64,000 nucleotides of DNA from NCBI GenBank assembly GCA_013398175.1, contig VZRZ01006776.1, positions 522,525-586,524 of the forward strand. Direction: 5' to 3'. Position 1 is the first letter of the stretch; every line of letters starts with the position of its first letter. The notes under the pieces are model-generated. The model was given only the letters and a program-made list of their open reading frames with translations. It was not told the DNA's origin and made no database searches. A program made the position numbers and the translations under genes. Source of the stretch: Climacteris rufus (lineage: Eukaryota > Chordata > Aves > Passeriformes > Climacteridae). This document shows positions 37,771 through 50,302 of the stretch, piece after piece.

Positions 37771-39774
37771 ATTTTAAGTAAATAGTTATTTTGTTTAGCA
37801 GGAAATTCAGTTAGAAAAAACACCTAATACTGTTTTTCACAAATTAATCAACTGGTTTGAGTGCATTTGTCTAAACCAATGCAGGTGCTTGTTTCACTGG
37901 CTGACACTTCTTTCTCATAGTCCTATTTAAGTAGCTACTTTAAAATTGTTGTACAGTCTGTAGTGGCTGTTAAGTACCAGATAAGCTCTGTCTTTCATAT
38001 GGAATTTCATGTGTCTCACTCACAACAGTTTTGGTTTTGAGCTGAACCTTCCTGAAAGTTTAGGGGGAAAGCAAATTAATGGTCAGGAACAGTATTATGT
38101 CATATTTGTTACCGTCCTAAGTAGTTATAGAAGGAGTGTCTGTTTCCTCAGGGTGGTTCTGGAGTTTATTCCTCAGAGTCTCGGGGTACATACAACAGTG
38201 TTGTCAATCATGAAGATCAGTTTTGTTACTTAGGCAAAGAAAAAGTAGGTGTAATGAGTGGTGATTCCATTACAAGTCACAGCACACAGTGAAAAGCACC
38301 AAGTACTTGCACCCTGATCTAGAGTTACATGGGTCCCTGTCTTGTGCCTGAATGAAATAGGTGATGCAAAATTCTTTGAAATACTACTTGACAAATGGCT
38401 GATTATATTTGACAAATCCTTTATCCAAACACTAGATAGCATCATAGTGTTTGGAGACCAGTACTGTAGCCTGGTAGCAGCAGTGTGCTTGGAAGAGTAG
38501 TAGGATTATTGTTTCACAAAACAAAGAAACATATTTTTTTCAATACACCTGATGAGGGGGAAACCATCCTTAAAAGAAAGAATGAAGGAAATTATTACTC
38601 TAATTGCTCTGCTCCTACTAGGCAGAGAAGAAATTAAACGTTACTCCCTAATGCTCTCTATGAAGACTGAAGTAGATAATGGTAGGTAATCTATCAGATA
38701 ATTTCTCAGCAAAGGAATTCCTTAGTATAGCAATTCCTCAGATTAGAGGAACCTGTGAATCACAGAAAATGGATAGCAACATTTCTGTTCAGAAATGTGA
38801 GAAAAGGTTTTCAAGAAAGAGGATGAGAAACCTTAGTAGGCTGGAATGGAGGACTGTGCTCCTCTGCTCAAGGTTTGCTTGAACCTAAACTTGATGCTGA
38901 TTGACAGTACACATGTAAACCCACTCAAGTAGAAGTTATTCTTTGGTGTGCAGAATGACCCTACTTCATATATCTAGGGTGCTACATCAGCCCTTTCCGG
39001 CACATGATATTAGCTTTCAAATTTTATTTTTTTAACCACTAACTAAAACTGAAGGGCTGTGTGAAAACAATGTCAGATCCCAGACAAACCAGTGAGTCTT
39101 GTTTCTTCACCTAAAATATGGAAAAAAACTTTAAAATTTTGTTAATAAAACCAGGCCTTTTGCTTTCCATGCACACACTCTTTACTGAAGGGACAAAGCA
39201 AAGGTAATCTTTGGGGTTTGGATCGTTAGTGCCTATCTTCACTGAAAGACCGCTTGCAAAGCATCATGCAGCTTTCCTCTCCCTACTTTGCAGAATAATG
39301 CAATTCGTGTTGGCTATTCCATTGCTGGATAAACTCCCCTTGTTGACCCTTCTGCTCACCACCTCCACCCCCAGATCTGTAAACTAACTATCTGTACTGA
39401 ATGGCTGATCCAAGCCCTCACAGCAGGGGTGGAATGTGATTAACAACTCATGAAAGCAGATCATCAATGTGGTTTTACTGGAGGGGCAAATTTGTTGAAT
39501 ATTTATGGAGCATAACTTGAGCCAATTGTTCAGAACCTCCAATATACAAGTCTCTAGAAAACTGTAAAGGAAAATGCCTGTCTCAAACTGAGAAAGGTCC
39601 CTCAAAATAAAATATTCAGCAGTTTTCTACTTTAAAAAAATGCTTCAATTCCTACAGCTGCAAACAATATCAGAAATAGTTCAGGCAGACCACTGTATAG
39701 AGTGAAATCATAGGCCACAAAAATTTCTTATGTTTTATATCCTGAGGGTAACAGCATAAACACAGTAATGCTTT
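37771..39774. other. unique AT-rich sequence
   Basis: No gene or repeat family recognised; nothing stands out. Confidence 0.5.
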
Positions 39775-39840
39775 GCAATTATGCAATGCCTTTGAGCTGA
39801 GGAGCCCAAAATGTTTTCCAAAGTGGGTAAGAACTATGAA
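39775..39840 (-). mobile_element. probable MIR/CORE-SINE 3' fragment
   Basis: ATGCAATGCCTTTGAGCTGA, GGAGCCCAAAATG, TTTTCCAAA and GGGTAAGAACT follow the order of the antisense MIR tail known from reptiles (ATAGCGCCTTTCATC, GAGGATCTCAAAG, CTTTACAAA, a TAA-rich stretch). Only about 65 bp are alignable, so the call is tentative. Confidence 0.45.
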
Positions 39841-42800
39841 AGACTTACAAACAGCAGTGAGGACTCTTCCATGTGTTTTCCATCTAAAATAAAACCTTCT
39901 CTTTTATTTTGCAAGTTACACACCTTTTCTAATATATCTTTTATTAAAAATGTTTTAATAACCAATAAATAATGTGTTTTCAGAAATAGTGACATGTTTG
40001 AGTTTTTTTGTCTCATTTCGAGGTCTCTTGATTTGGATACAAATTCATTAGATATTTCTGCTCTTCTCCTTTCTAATTAATGAAGTTCCTTTCCACTCTA
40101 CTCCCATTTATGTCATTGATAGCTCTACATCCTTAATTTGCAGCAGTAACTGGTCCTACTGTATAATGATTGATGTAACAATTCAGTCTGAAGGCAGTGT
40201 CATGATGCCTGAAACACACTTAATTACATTCCAAGCCAAGCCAAGCAGGAGATGGATGGAGTTTCAAGGCAAGGAGTAACTCCAGATATTAAGGAGCTGT
40301 GAGTAATGCTAATAGTAAAGGCTATCCATATTGTTAATCATTCTTAATGTAAAATGAAGTATCTGAAAGAATCCTTGTTAATATTCTTAAATTCTGAAAC
40401 AATTAAATTAAACAGAATATGAAAGGAAAAAGTAATGGAAACTTTGACTGAATTGTGTTTCTTTAATATTTTGAAATTACTAGGGTTTTTTTACAATAGC
40501 TTTGAGTAGATGGGAAACTGGCAAAAAATAAATTGAAAAAGAAAAAAGGGAGAATAAACTTTTTAGTTATCCAGTTTCCAGGAAAACATTACTGTTGGCC
40601 TAGAACGCCCTCAAGCATGTAAGCGTGATCATTCTTCCATTGTACTCCTGGCGTGCGGCACATGCTGCTAGCTGTAGCTTCCTCCACTTATAGAAACTTT
40701 TAATTGACAGGGCCCTGGAAATAAGTATGACATCTAACATTTGTGAACTGAGGTTCTTCATTTTAGTCAAGTCTCTCCTAATTCTGAATACATTGACATC
40801 CTCTAGGATATAACTTTTGATGGCTCAAAGTAAGATTTTTGACCATATAGTGCTGTCCTCAAGTTACCCTCTCTGGACTTGAGCTTTGGAATAATTAAAG
40901 GTATTAGTGCTAGGGAATAAATCACAACTTTTACTGTGGTCTAGTGCCAGATGTAGGGCATGAGGGGTTTATTCTGAATAGAAATTCTAGCTAAGGACTT
41001 GGCAGTGGTGAGTGTCCAATACAGGAAAGAGCTCAAAAATGGAGAAAGGAAAGACCCTTAATGAAGGAGCCATCTGAAACAGGGAAAACTTTCTACTTCG
41101 ATTGTCAGTAATATGTGAACTAACACATGTGCAGATGTAACTATACACACAGCCACACATTCTATTTGTACCTTGATTAGATTTTCGTATGCCTACAGAC
41201 ATCTCAAAAAAATTTCTCCAAACTTCACCTTTTAGTGCACAAAGAGGAAGCAGCGAAAAATACAGGCTGTGATATCAGGGATCAACTTCTCAGACATTCT
41301 TGCAAATAACTTTCTTGCCATCTAAATGTCACAAAGTCAAGGTAAGTCTAATGACTATGAACACACACACAGTTACTGAATCTTGTCAGCTGATTTTGTT
41401 CTTCATAGTCTGAAAATGTGAAAACAGAATGTTTTCCACAGTCTTCCTGATTTCCCTTGTCTAATCACATCTAAAAATGAATAGTCTGAGAAAATAATTT
41501 TATTTTTGACTCTAAGAATCCCTTTAAGATTTGGATTTGGGTCAAAGGTATTGCAAGGTTTTTTTCAGTGTGCAGATTGTTTTTCTCATTACAAAGATTT
41601 GATGTAAAAGCAATCTGATTTTTCTTTTTCCTCAGATTGGTTGGCAAGTCTCTTTTCTGAGAATTCATCTCTGTGAACCATACTGGAGAATTTATTATTT
41701 GTGACTATATAAATGTATATATAAGAAAGATCAGAATATGTTTCATTGCTTATATTTGTGTTTCACAGAGTAGATGCATTCAAGATGCACTGCTTAACTA
41801 TTCTTTTTCTGAGGGAAAGTTTAATATGTTTGTGGTTATATATCCTCAGAAGATTGTTCCTCTTCTTTTTTTATAGCTTTGTTTCATATTTCCCACAGCC
41901 ATGAAAGACCACACAAATAAAATACTCCTGCAAAAATGAACAGCACAGTATCACAGAAATTATCTCTGTTAATATGAGCACATAACTGTTTTCAAGATGG
42001 TATTCATTTTTAATGTGAGATACTTACTGTGTCTTTTTCTCTTGTCTTCAAGAAGAAAAGAGATGCGTTGGTTTAAAAATTAAAGAGGAGATGCCAGTAA
42101 CAGTTTGTATTGCTCTGTACAGAACCAAAGTTCTTCTGTAATCTAGATGAAAAAATGTAGTTATTTACCTAAGAAAAAAAGTCTTTCCACCAAACTCATA
42201 GTGCTTGGTGATTTATAGAGCAGGATAAATACTGTGAAAACCACCAAGTATATTCATTGTTCAGAAGCTGTGATTGCATTCTTTTTATATCCTATTTCCA
42301 AGAATACTCCAACAACATTTTTTTTCTACAAGAAATGTATAAAAATAGACAAATATTAGCATGACTATTTCAGAATGTGTGTGGAAAAAAAGAGTTTCGT
42401 TTTGCATGTTTTTATATATAAAATATATTTCCCAGACTGAATAAAATACTTAGGCATATGTTTTTTCTCATTATTTTTGAAATTTATGCTAAAATATTCA
42501 CTTATGGAGATGAGAGATAACTTGAAAGTATCATATTACTCTAAAGTTTCATTCACTTCTTGGAAAGATGAATTCCATATATGTAGCTAAAACCAGATGA
42601 TACTGTAGTGGAAGGAATAAGCCGCAGAAACAAGGTGTCACATGAAACTTTTGCCTTTCATTCAAAATTAATTTAATTCTGAAAGTCTAAGTCTCATAAT
42701 GGACTTGTAAACAAGACACAAATTAAGGTTTCTTAAAGAGAAAATATTCAGTAGTTAAGTTGCAAAACCACAAACTGTGATATGTTCAGAACTTTTGAGC

Positions 42801-43664
42801 AGGCAAAAAAAATAATATAAATTATTTACGATAATCTTTTTATCTAATATTTAGAAAATTATCCCCTTCTAGGAATAGAGGCTGTTTTCAAATGAAACAT
42901 AATACTGATTTTTTTCAAAAGACTGTGGAATTACTTCCAAGGTTTTATTCTTTGGTAGTGATGGGTTAAAGTTCTGTTTAAGGACAACAACTCTCTTCTT
43001 TAAATTCATGATTGGTCACATCGAGATTTTTTTATATTTCTGGCATTTTTATTACTGTGTTTTTTTTCTGCTTTAAACAAAATTATTCTATCAGCAGATT
43101 CATTCTGGTTATTGTCAGTGGTACCAGGGCAAGCTCAGGCCAAGACTGCAAATATATAACAGAATTCATTCAAGGCCTTGTCAGTACCTGCTCAAGTCAT
43201 TAGTTTTCATCCAATAACTATTGAAGTCAACAGAAAATCTTCCAATATACTTTGGCTACACCCCTGAGAAAGGAGAATCTGTGTTTATTGGGAAATCATG
43301 GCTGCATTGAGAACTGAAATAGTTGATGCTGAGAAATCTGCAAGTTCCTTGTTCTGTGAAGTCAACACATTCTTTAACAGAGACTCACTTCCCTGATAAA
43401 TTCATTACTTGGTAGACAATTCCATTTTTATCACAAACAAACCATATTTAAAAATATTTTCTAAAAATCATAGAAGTGGATAAACTATCTGTTCATTAAA
43501 ATTTTGTTGTACGTTCTGTTCTGTATTTGTGCCAGACAAGTTCTTATATTCTTGAAAACAAAGCTCATAATCTGTACAGAAATTATCACCCTCTCAGGGC
43601 AATTAAGTTCAGAAATTCTTGTTCTGTTTAGGTGTGGGTACAATACAGACTTCTCTCTATTGAT
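39841..43664. other. unique AT-rich sequence
   Basis: No gene recognised. The part at 40830-40910 has weak MIR-like words. A TAAT-rich section at 40150-40400 could be a conserved non-coding element but cannot be judged without an alignment. Confidence 0.5.
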
Positions 43665-43825
43665 CTTTTTTCTTTTTCTTTTTCTTTTTCTTTTTCTTTT
43701 TCTTTTTCTTTTTCTTTTTCTTTTTCTTTTTCTTTTTCTTTTTCTTTTTCTTTTTCTTTTTCTTTTTCTTTTTCTTTTTCTTTTTCTTTTTCTTTTTCTT
43801 TTTCTTTCCCTTTTTCTTTTTCTTT
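43665..43825. repeat. (TTTTTC)n hexanucleotide microsatellite, about 27 units
   Basis: The unit TTTTTC repeats with almost no error for 161 bp; one variant (CTTTCCC) occurs near 43804-43810. The strand is pure pyrimidine, so reading frames across it give runs of Phe/Ser, Leu/Phe or, on the other strand, Lys/Glu. These frames are artefacts of the repeat and not proteins. The purity suggests a young, unstable array. Confidence 0.97.
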
Positions 43826-43851
43826 NTTCCTTCCTTCCTTCCTTCCCGTTC
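43826..43851. repeat. ambiguous base followed by (TTCC)n
   Basis: A single N at 43826 separates the hexanucleotide array from about five TTCC units (43827-43847). The join may be an assembly compromise in a longer pyrimidine tract. Confidence 0.9.
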
Positions 43852-43933
43852 CTCTTGGTTTAAGACAAAAAAGTATAGACAATTTTTTCTTATCATTTTT
43901 GTACAACAGTGACAATTGCTTGATCTCATTCTC

Positions 43934-43951
43934 TTTTTTTTTTTTTTTTTT
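43934..43951. repeat. poly-T tract
   Basis: Uninterrupted run of about 18 T, roughly 85 bp after the TTCC repeat. Confidence 0.9.
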
Positions 43952-44806
43952 ATACTGATATGCTATAACTCTTGTGAAATCAATTGGTTCTGCAGCTCTC
44001 AAAAACTGAAGGACTCTTAAAATAGCCAACAATAAATCTCTAGAGTTTAGTTAACCATCAAAGTAAGGAAAACACTGGGCAGGCTGCTTAAAGAAAAGCA
44101 AGTACACTAATCCTGCTCCTTGGGATATTTTCCCATGATTTTCTCATACTGGAATTTTCAAGTTGAAATTCAAAAGCTGAGAAGATCTTTTCTTGTTTCC
44201 TGCTACTAAGAGTAAAATAAAAGCTTCCCATGTAAGCATTCTCAGTAAGCAAATATATATATATAACTCTGTATATATAGAGTTCTACAGAGCTATGCTT
44301 TTTTCAGACATCGTTTTAACATTTTAGATTCTGAACAGTCCTAAATATTTTCAGCCATCCTATAATTTAACATTGAGTCATTCTGCATTCCTGAAAGAAA
44401 CCTTCTCTTATGTATGATTACATATTGTTAAAATGGATAGGTTAATTTTGCAACACGAATTTTTCATGGTAGCTATTCTGCTACTATTTTAGTCTGTTTT
44501 TAATGATATAGTCAGTGCAACAGCCCTCCTATATACAATTACAATTTCGAAAAGTGACTAACTTTGGTAACAGTTATATACATAATCTTAGACTGTCTCC
44601 CATGGAAGAGCTTGCATGAACATTTTTGTGTGTTTCTACACCCAAACAAAGATGTTTGACAGAAAATGCCACACTACAGGTATTGCCATTAGGTAAAGAT
44701 GAAAATCAGAAGTTTTTGACAGTTTCTCAACAGTCCAATGTTTCTTTCACATTTGCTCAGTTGTTTCAGTTTCTATGACCACATGCAGCGAAACATAGTG
44801 GAGCTG

Positions 44807-44821
44807 CTATCTATCTGTCTG

Positions 44822-44860
<39 letters not shown>

Positions 44861-44936
44861 CTATATATATATCTATATCTATATTGTTATGTATCATCTA
44901 TATATCTATATATCTATATGTATAAATAAATAAAAC
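44807..44936. repeat. compound (CTAT)n / (CTATAT)n microsatellite
   Basis: CTAT units with two CTGT variants run from 44807 to 44860. They are followed by irregular CTATAT and TA units to about 44925 and by TAAATAAATAAA. Confidence 0.95.
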
Positions 44937-46331
44937 TATGATTTATATAAGAAAACTCCTGGTCTAGAAGGTTCATTTGGACCACAGTAGCTAAGAATCT
45001 GCTTTTACTTTTGCACACACACACGCACACACAGACACACAAAACACTCTTGCTGTCAAATTTAAAAAAGCCTTAAAATTGAAATTCAACTTAAACCTCT
45101 GCTCTGTTTTTGCTTCTTATCTCTCAAACTTGAGTAGAGAGAATTGACATTTGGTAGCCATCTTTTTTCTTCTCAGCTAAATGGAAGGTTAAATTGACAG
45201 AGACTGATAAATACTGAGACAGTCATTGAAGCTGAAATTAATGGATCTAGAAGATGCTGTACAACATCCCACTTTAAGTTACAGATAGAATTATAAATGG
45301 TCTTAAAGAACAGTCTGTTATTATCAAATTTGCCAATAGGTTGACACAAAACTGCTATACAGCAAGGAGCAGTAAGTGAGAGTAAGAGAAGTAGTTAGGC
45401 AGACAACAGAAGCACAAAATGCTTCTATGTTGGAACTTCTGTTCATTCTACAAAGAAACAGCTTTGGATCATCCCCATGTGGAGGATGATGGAGATAAGA
45501 ATCTCTCTGGTGGTAAGCATCTGGGACAGAAGGGAAGATCATAGGATATTGTGGGATTCTCTTTGTTTCTTTCTTTAACTGTGTGTGTCTGCTGGTTTTT
45601 GAAGCTTTTCCAAACCCCAAGGCTTCTGAAGTCTTTGCATCACTCATTTTAACTTTTTTTAAAATAAAAATGTCAGAGCAATGTGTATATATGTTAACAC
45701 CGGAGAATATCAGTGTTGGGCCCCTAATTAGATTCGTATTCATACTGAAATTTTAAGAAGTCACCCGCACAAATGAGTTACTGCAATGATTACTTCCCTC
45801 CTGATGAGAAAAGATAGCATTTGTTCCGCTATGTACTAGTCCTGAGCCAAGGATATCCATAGATTCAAGTTTAATTGAAGTTCAAATAGATTGTGACATA
45901 ATGAACTTCATTCATCAGTACTGCCTTGATCAAACCAAAGCTCCCCCACTAAGTTTCAAACTGTCTTGGAAGATCCTTGCAAACTGGCTGTATGTGTGGT
46001 AGTGTTGTTTGAAATCAATTATTAGTCTTCAGAGTCTTTAGCACCAAAAGATGTTGCACTTTACTGGAGACTGACCAAGTAAATATTGGGATGTTGCCAC
46101 GTAAGTCAAAAGAAAGAGAAACATGTTAATAGAGCCAATTTGCTGTAGGGAACTACTTTAGAGGGTGGGAGGAAAGAGTTTAGGGCACAAGGGAACAAAC
46201 CCAAACATGTCTTATATTTATTCAGCACTCTGTAGGCCAATCTCCAGTGGCCTTACCTTTAATGCTGAATTAGTTTTTTTTATAGACAAACAAGAGCTCA
46301 GTAAATATTCTGTTTTCAAAGTCTCTGCTTA

Positions 46332-46364
46332 TCCCACTCATCATGTATTCTTTGATGAGTGGGA
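46332..46364. repeat. 12-bp perfect hairpin
   Basis: TCCCACTCATCA (46332-46343) and TGATGAGTGGGA (46353-46364) are exact reverse complements with a 9-base loop. The stem is too short for a microRNA precursor. It could be a cruciform-capable site or a dimeric protein-binding site. Confidence 0.9.
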
Positions 46365-46417
46365 AGCTGCAGTAAAGGCAATGCTTTAGGGACTGATCTA
46401 GAAAGCTAGATAATTTT

Positions 46418-46453
46418 ATTTGCATGAATAGAAATAGACAAATCTATGCTAAT
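46418..46453. promoter_or_regulatory. pair of octamer-like motifs
   Basis: ATTTGCAT (46418-46425) is a perfect POU/octamer word. ATGCTAAT (46446-46453) is one mismatch from the reverse octamer. They sit between two perfect hairpins. No functional evidence beyond the words. Confidence 0.35.
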
Positions 46454-46538
46454 GAGTAGGGGCTGCAAATGGAAATGTTTAAAAGTTAACTTAGGAAGTG
46501 TTAACTTGTCTGTATATGAAGGCCATCCAGGCAACTGA

Positions 46539-46563
46539 ATTATTAGCAGCATTTGCTAATAAT
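46539..46563. repeat. 10-bp perfect hairpin
   Basis: ATTATTAGCA (46539-46548) and TGCTAATAAT (46554-46563) are exact reverse complements around a 5-base loop. Confidence 0.9.
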
Positions 46564-49500
46564 GATGAAAAAGAAACCAGTGAAGTAGTTAACTATTTAT
46601 CAGCATGGATTGAAAAGGAATCACATGTTTAACATCTGATCAACAGGCAATTGATACAGCAATTTGTTGAAAACTGTGTTGAAGGATGCTATTTTCTTTT
46701 AGTATCTTTAATGATTTCAGTGATTTCTATCCAGAGACAAAGATTTGAAATAGGAAGTAAAAATCCAGGGATTTTTAAATACTTGTTTACATAAGAAATC
46801 AGGTCTTTCTCAGTCTCAGTCTGACTTCCTGTCTGTTAATAAGGCAGTTACTGAAAAATGTGATTTTTTTTTACCCCTTGAGACTTAAAAAGGGGTATAA
46901 TTTCTCAAAAAGCCTAATTAAATGTGAAAATTTGAAATATGTTAGAGTATTTCTCCAACTTAATTTTGTATTGAGATGTGCATATGTAATATATCTTCAT
47001 AAAGTTTAAACAAAAGTTGATAGATTGAATACAAAAGTAACTTAGAATGTCTCATCAATCATAAAAAAAAAAATCTTGCTAGTGTATTAAACCAAAGTTT
47101 TGTACAAGAACTCACCTCTATAGACAAATATATTTATAAAAGCTGCTTTGTACTTTATTGTGATGAGCAAAGTGTTCACAAGTTTAAGGCACTTCATTGG
47201 TCTCTGCTGAAGTTAAATCTTTAAACTGAGCTTAGAAACACATTTCCGTGGGCTGTGCTTTACACAGAATCAAGCCAGCTGAGCTTTGTTAGATCCCAAC
47301 TGTCCTGCATTGCCATTTCCCGCTGCTTTACCTGCATTTTCAATGACCCCACTATATACCAGGAGGGGGTTGTTCTACCTGTAAAGTTGGTTTCCCTGTC
47401 TAAAGACTATAATTGATTTGTTATGTCTGTAGAAGCATAGATAAGATCCAATGCTGCAACTTATTCAGGATACATCTTATGTTTGTTTTTCTTTTTGTTT
47501 TGATCCAATATCAATAGCTGCAAGTTATTCTAAGTCATAACCTGCAGAAAGTTTTTCACTATCACTGCCTGTTGCATACCCATGCAGCATAGCTGTAATC
47601 ACTGGTCATTCACCATGCACAGTGACATGACTGAATAAATACCAAAGTGATTTTCAAGTTTTGAAGCCATATGCAATGAAATTATAAACTGTGTAAATTC
47701 GAAGGGATTATGCATGCCTGCAAATGAATGTGCTCTACAAGTGTATGGGTCATAACAGGTAATAAGAAATATAAAAAAGATTAATGAAATGTTGTAAATG
47801 AAATGCAAGATTAAATATAGAGAATCTGACAATTGCCATGTCTGATTGTTAGTGTCTTTTTTCTGCTTTTTTTTCTATGTTTTTCAGCCCTCTCTGTGAA
47901 TTAGAAAATGTTACACCTTCATTTATAATTTGGCTGAATTTTGCAGCAGATGGGCAGAACATAGATGGGGTCTACCTTATCATTTTTGGTTTGGAAAGGC
48001 TAAATACCTACAAAAAGATATAGTCATTTGCATGTTCATTGTCATAATAAAAGTAAATACATCTCTGTATGGAACCCTGATGACTTTTAAGCACTTTTTT
48101 TTCTGATAACCACAGATTTTCAAATACCATTCGTAAGAAGAATGTGATATATTGAACTGTGAATTTTCACTGCTTTTACAATATTTTGTGATTTGTTTTT
48201 TCCATTGAGAGCACTATTCACTTTCTTTTGCTGAAAAGTGATGAAGGTCCCTTGGTGATCTTTACCAAAATGATGGCAGAGCCTAAAACGAGAAACTTTT
48301 TGACAACTGGACATAAATAAGTATCAGGATTCCAAAGTCATATTTTATCTTGACAGCTGCCCTGATCAGTTTAACTGGAAAATGCTTTCAGTTGTGTGAC
48401 TGAGAAAGAAGAATGTGACTCTGGACTATATAAAGATTCTGGATTTGTGATTGTCTTAGTTTTCACATCATGCTGTTGTACTTGGTACTTGTTAGGGCAC
48501 TTACACAAACTTCTTTTTAAAAATGCATTTATATTTCTGGATTTTTAGTAGGAGTGTACACAGACAGAAGAAGGTGGATTCAGCTACCAAAAGAAACATT
48601 TTGTTCTAATAAACATTTTGATTTGCTTAATCTGTAACCTACAGGGGAATACCATTCAGTGGGTTGTCAGAGTTCACATGATTCTGTATGTAATTACCTT
48701 GGTATTATAATTGCCTGTAACTGTCTATGCTGGAAATGATGTAAGTTTCTGACCAGGGGGTATGTTTTTACATTATTGCATTATTCATGTTTAAAGCAAG
48801 CTGGTGAGGAGTATAATTGGAAAGAGAGAAAACAAGGAATTTAGATTAAAGCCCTTTATAGTAAAAGAATTTGGGTTTGGAAGATTTATTTTTGTATGGC
48901 AGGATTGTTGTAAGGCAGATTAACACATTTTCTATCCTATAGCATCGTTATTTTTTCTCAAAAAAAAAAAAATTGGGAGGATTTTGGAAGACGCCTTGAC
49001 CTCATGAACAATTCCTGAAAATAATGTGTTTTGGAAAAAAACACATATCTTTGTGAGAGCGTAAAGATTCATGTACAACATTGCAAAATAACAAAAATTC
49101 AGGGTATTACATTGTAACAGTAATCAGCATTCAAAGTAGTTAAATGCGGTTTCAGTATGCTTGTGAACTGGTTGCCTCTGTTTTCTGGAGAAGTGGAATC
49201 AACTTCAAATTTCACAGGAAAGGTCACAAAATCAGTAAGATTAGAAATCTAGCAAATTCTATACATGTGCACTAGCAAAGCTCCCTGTTTTAATTACTTT
49301 CAAGTAATAATATAATTTGAATTAACAGCTATTCTGACTTTTCATCACTTTTCTTTTATTAAAACTCACATCAAGAACTAAAAAAACCCCAGCTTTTAAA
49401 TTATCAGCAAATGTTTCAATAGGCAATAATTCACTATTATGGAAAAAATGAATGTATTGATTCTCATTTGAAACATTACCATCTCTTATTTTCTCCTGTT

Positions 49501-49659
49501 GTGTCCTAAGTTATTTTTACCACATATAAGTTTTGGGAGTTTCACAATTATAAAATCAATCATTCCAATTCTGGAATGAATGAACAACTTACAGCAATTT
49601 AAAAACACTTAAACACTGAATTTCTAGAGTATAAATTGGGGGGTTTTAATTCTGATTTA

Positions 49660-49815
49660 CTACCTATTGCTGGCTCCGGGGGCCTGCTCGAGGCCACTCA
49701 GTGTTGGTCTGGGAGTGACCCTGGTTTCCTGGGGGCTGCCGCCTGCAGTTTCCCCAAACACAGGGTGTCCTCTTTTAGTGCTGGCTCCTCTGGAGGCGAG
49801 AGAGCCCCAGGCCTA
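49660..49815 (-). mobile_element. GC-rich leader-like sequence next to an ERV LTR
   Basis: About 155 bp of GC-rich DNA lie immediately downstream, in the minus orientation, of the LTR that follows, and end abruptly against AT-rich DNA near 49660. They probably represent the start of the internal region of the provirus. No standard primer-binding site beginning TGG lies directly after the LTR. TGCTGGCTCC occurs twice inside it (49668-49677 and 49779-49788). The plus-strand frames here are GC-driven and not genes. Confidence 0.5.
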
Positions 49816-49877
49816 TGTTGTGGGCGCCGGCGAGAATAAAGGCCAGAGAGAAGGGTCTTGGTGTGATTTCCAGCTCT

Positions 49878-49883
49878 TTTATT
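49878..49883 (-). terminator. LTR poly(A) signal
   Basis: AATAAA on the minus strand, about 125 bp downstream of the LTR TATA box. This is the expected placement for the R/U5 boundary. Confidence 0.65.
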
Positions 49884-50002
49884 CCCGGGGAGAGGCAGCA
49901 GGGAAAGCAGGAGAGGGTCCGGTGTCCAGCAGAGGCGGCGCGAGGATCGGGAAGAGCTGAAGGCTTCAGGGACCAGATGCAGGAAAGTGGGGAAAAGCAG
50001 GG

Positions 50003-50012
50003 GTATTTATAG
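50003..50012 (-). promoter_or_regulatory. LTR TATA box
   Basis: CTATAAATAC on the minus strand, preceded by CAATTGGTT-type words that resemble CCAAT boxes. Confidence 0.7.
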
Positions 50013-50302
50013 GGACACAAGCAGGGGAAAGTAACCAATTGGGGTACAAGGATTTACATGTAACCAATTGAGAACTGAACAGCAACGATGTTTCTAGAAC
50101 TTAACCTTTTACAGAACATGAGGTGATATAGTAACTAACCTATGAACAGAAACATGTAAACTAAGCTGAAAGGGATGCTGGGGGTGAACCAGAAAGCTCA
50201 CCCTGACAAGGAGTGTGACTCAGACAGTGGCAGCCTCAGGCTGAATGCCGTAGTCTTGAGCCTGTGGGGCTGTGGCTTTTGCCACACACGCTGCCACAAC
50301 CA

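Larger units (their letters stand above)
44937..49659. other. mostly unique AT-rich sequence
   Basis: No gene recognised. Holds a (CA)n tract at 45014-45041, the 139-codon minus-strand frame at 45324-45743 (no domain seen, judged chance), and the hairpin/octamer block at 46332-46563 listed separately. Confidence 0.5.
49816..50302 (-). mobile_element. endogenous retrovirus LTR, antisense
   Basis: On the minus strand the block starts TGGTTGTGGCAG and ends GGCGCCCACAACA, with nearly matching inverted termini and TG...CA ends. In the right order it has inverted CCAAT words, a strong CCTATAAATAC promoter box (50012-50003), an AATAAA poly(A) signal (49883-49878) and a short pyrimidine-rich U5. Length about 487 bp is normal for an avian ERV. 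No matching target duplication flanks it, consistent with remaining internal sequence on one side (49815 downward) and loss of the other LTR. No gag, pol or env reading frame is present in the window. Confidence 0.75.

Noticed and set aside
40830..40920. Possible additional MIR core
   Set aside because: Only CAAGTTACCCTCTCTG fits; the remainder diverges too much.
43504..44032. Frames encoding long Phe/Leu, Phe/Ser, Lys or Lys/Glu runs
   Set aside because: Direct products of the TTTTTC microsatellite and interrupted by an unknown base.
45324..45743. 139-codon minus-strand open frame
   Set aside because: No recognisable domain, no codon or composition signal, no neighbouring exons. A few frames of this length are expected by chance in 64 kb of AT-rich DNA.
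46332..46364. microRNA precursor
   Set aside because: A 12-bp stem is far shorter than a pre-miRNA hairpin.
49636..50038. Overlapping GC-rich frames on both strands
   Set aside because: They cover the antisense LTR and its leader; no retroviral protein motif is present.
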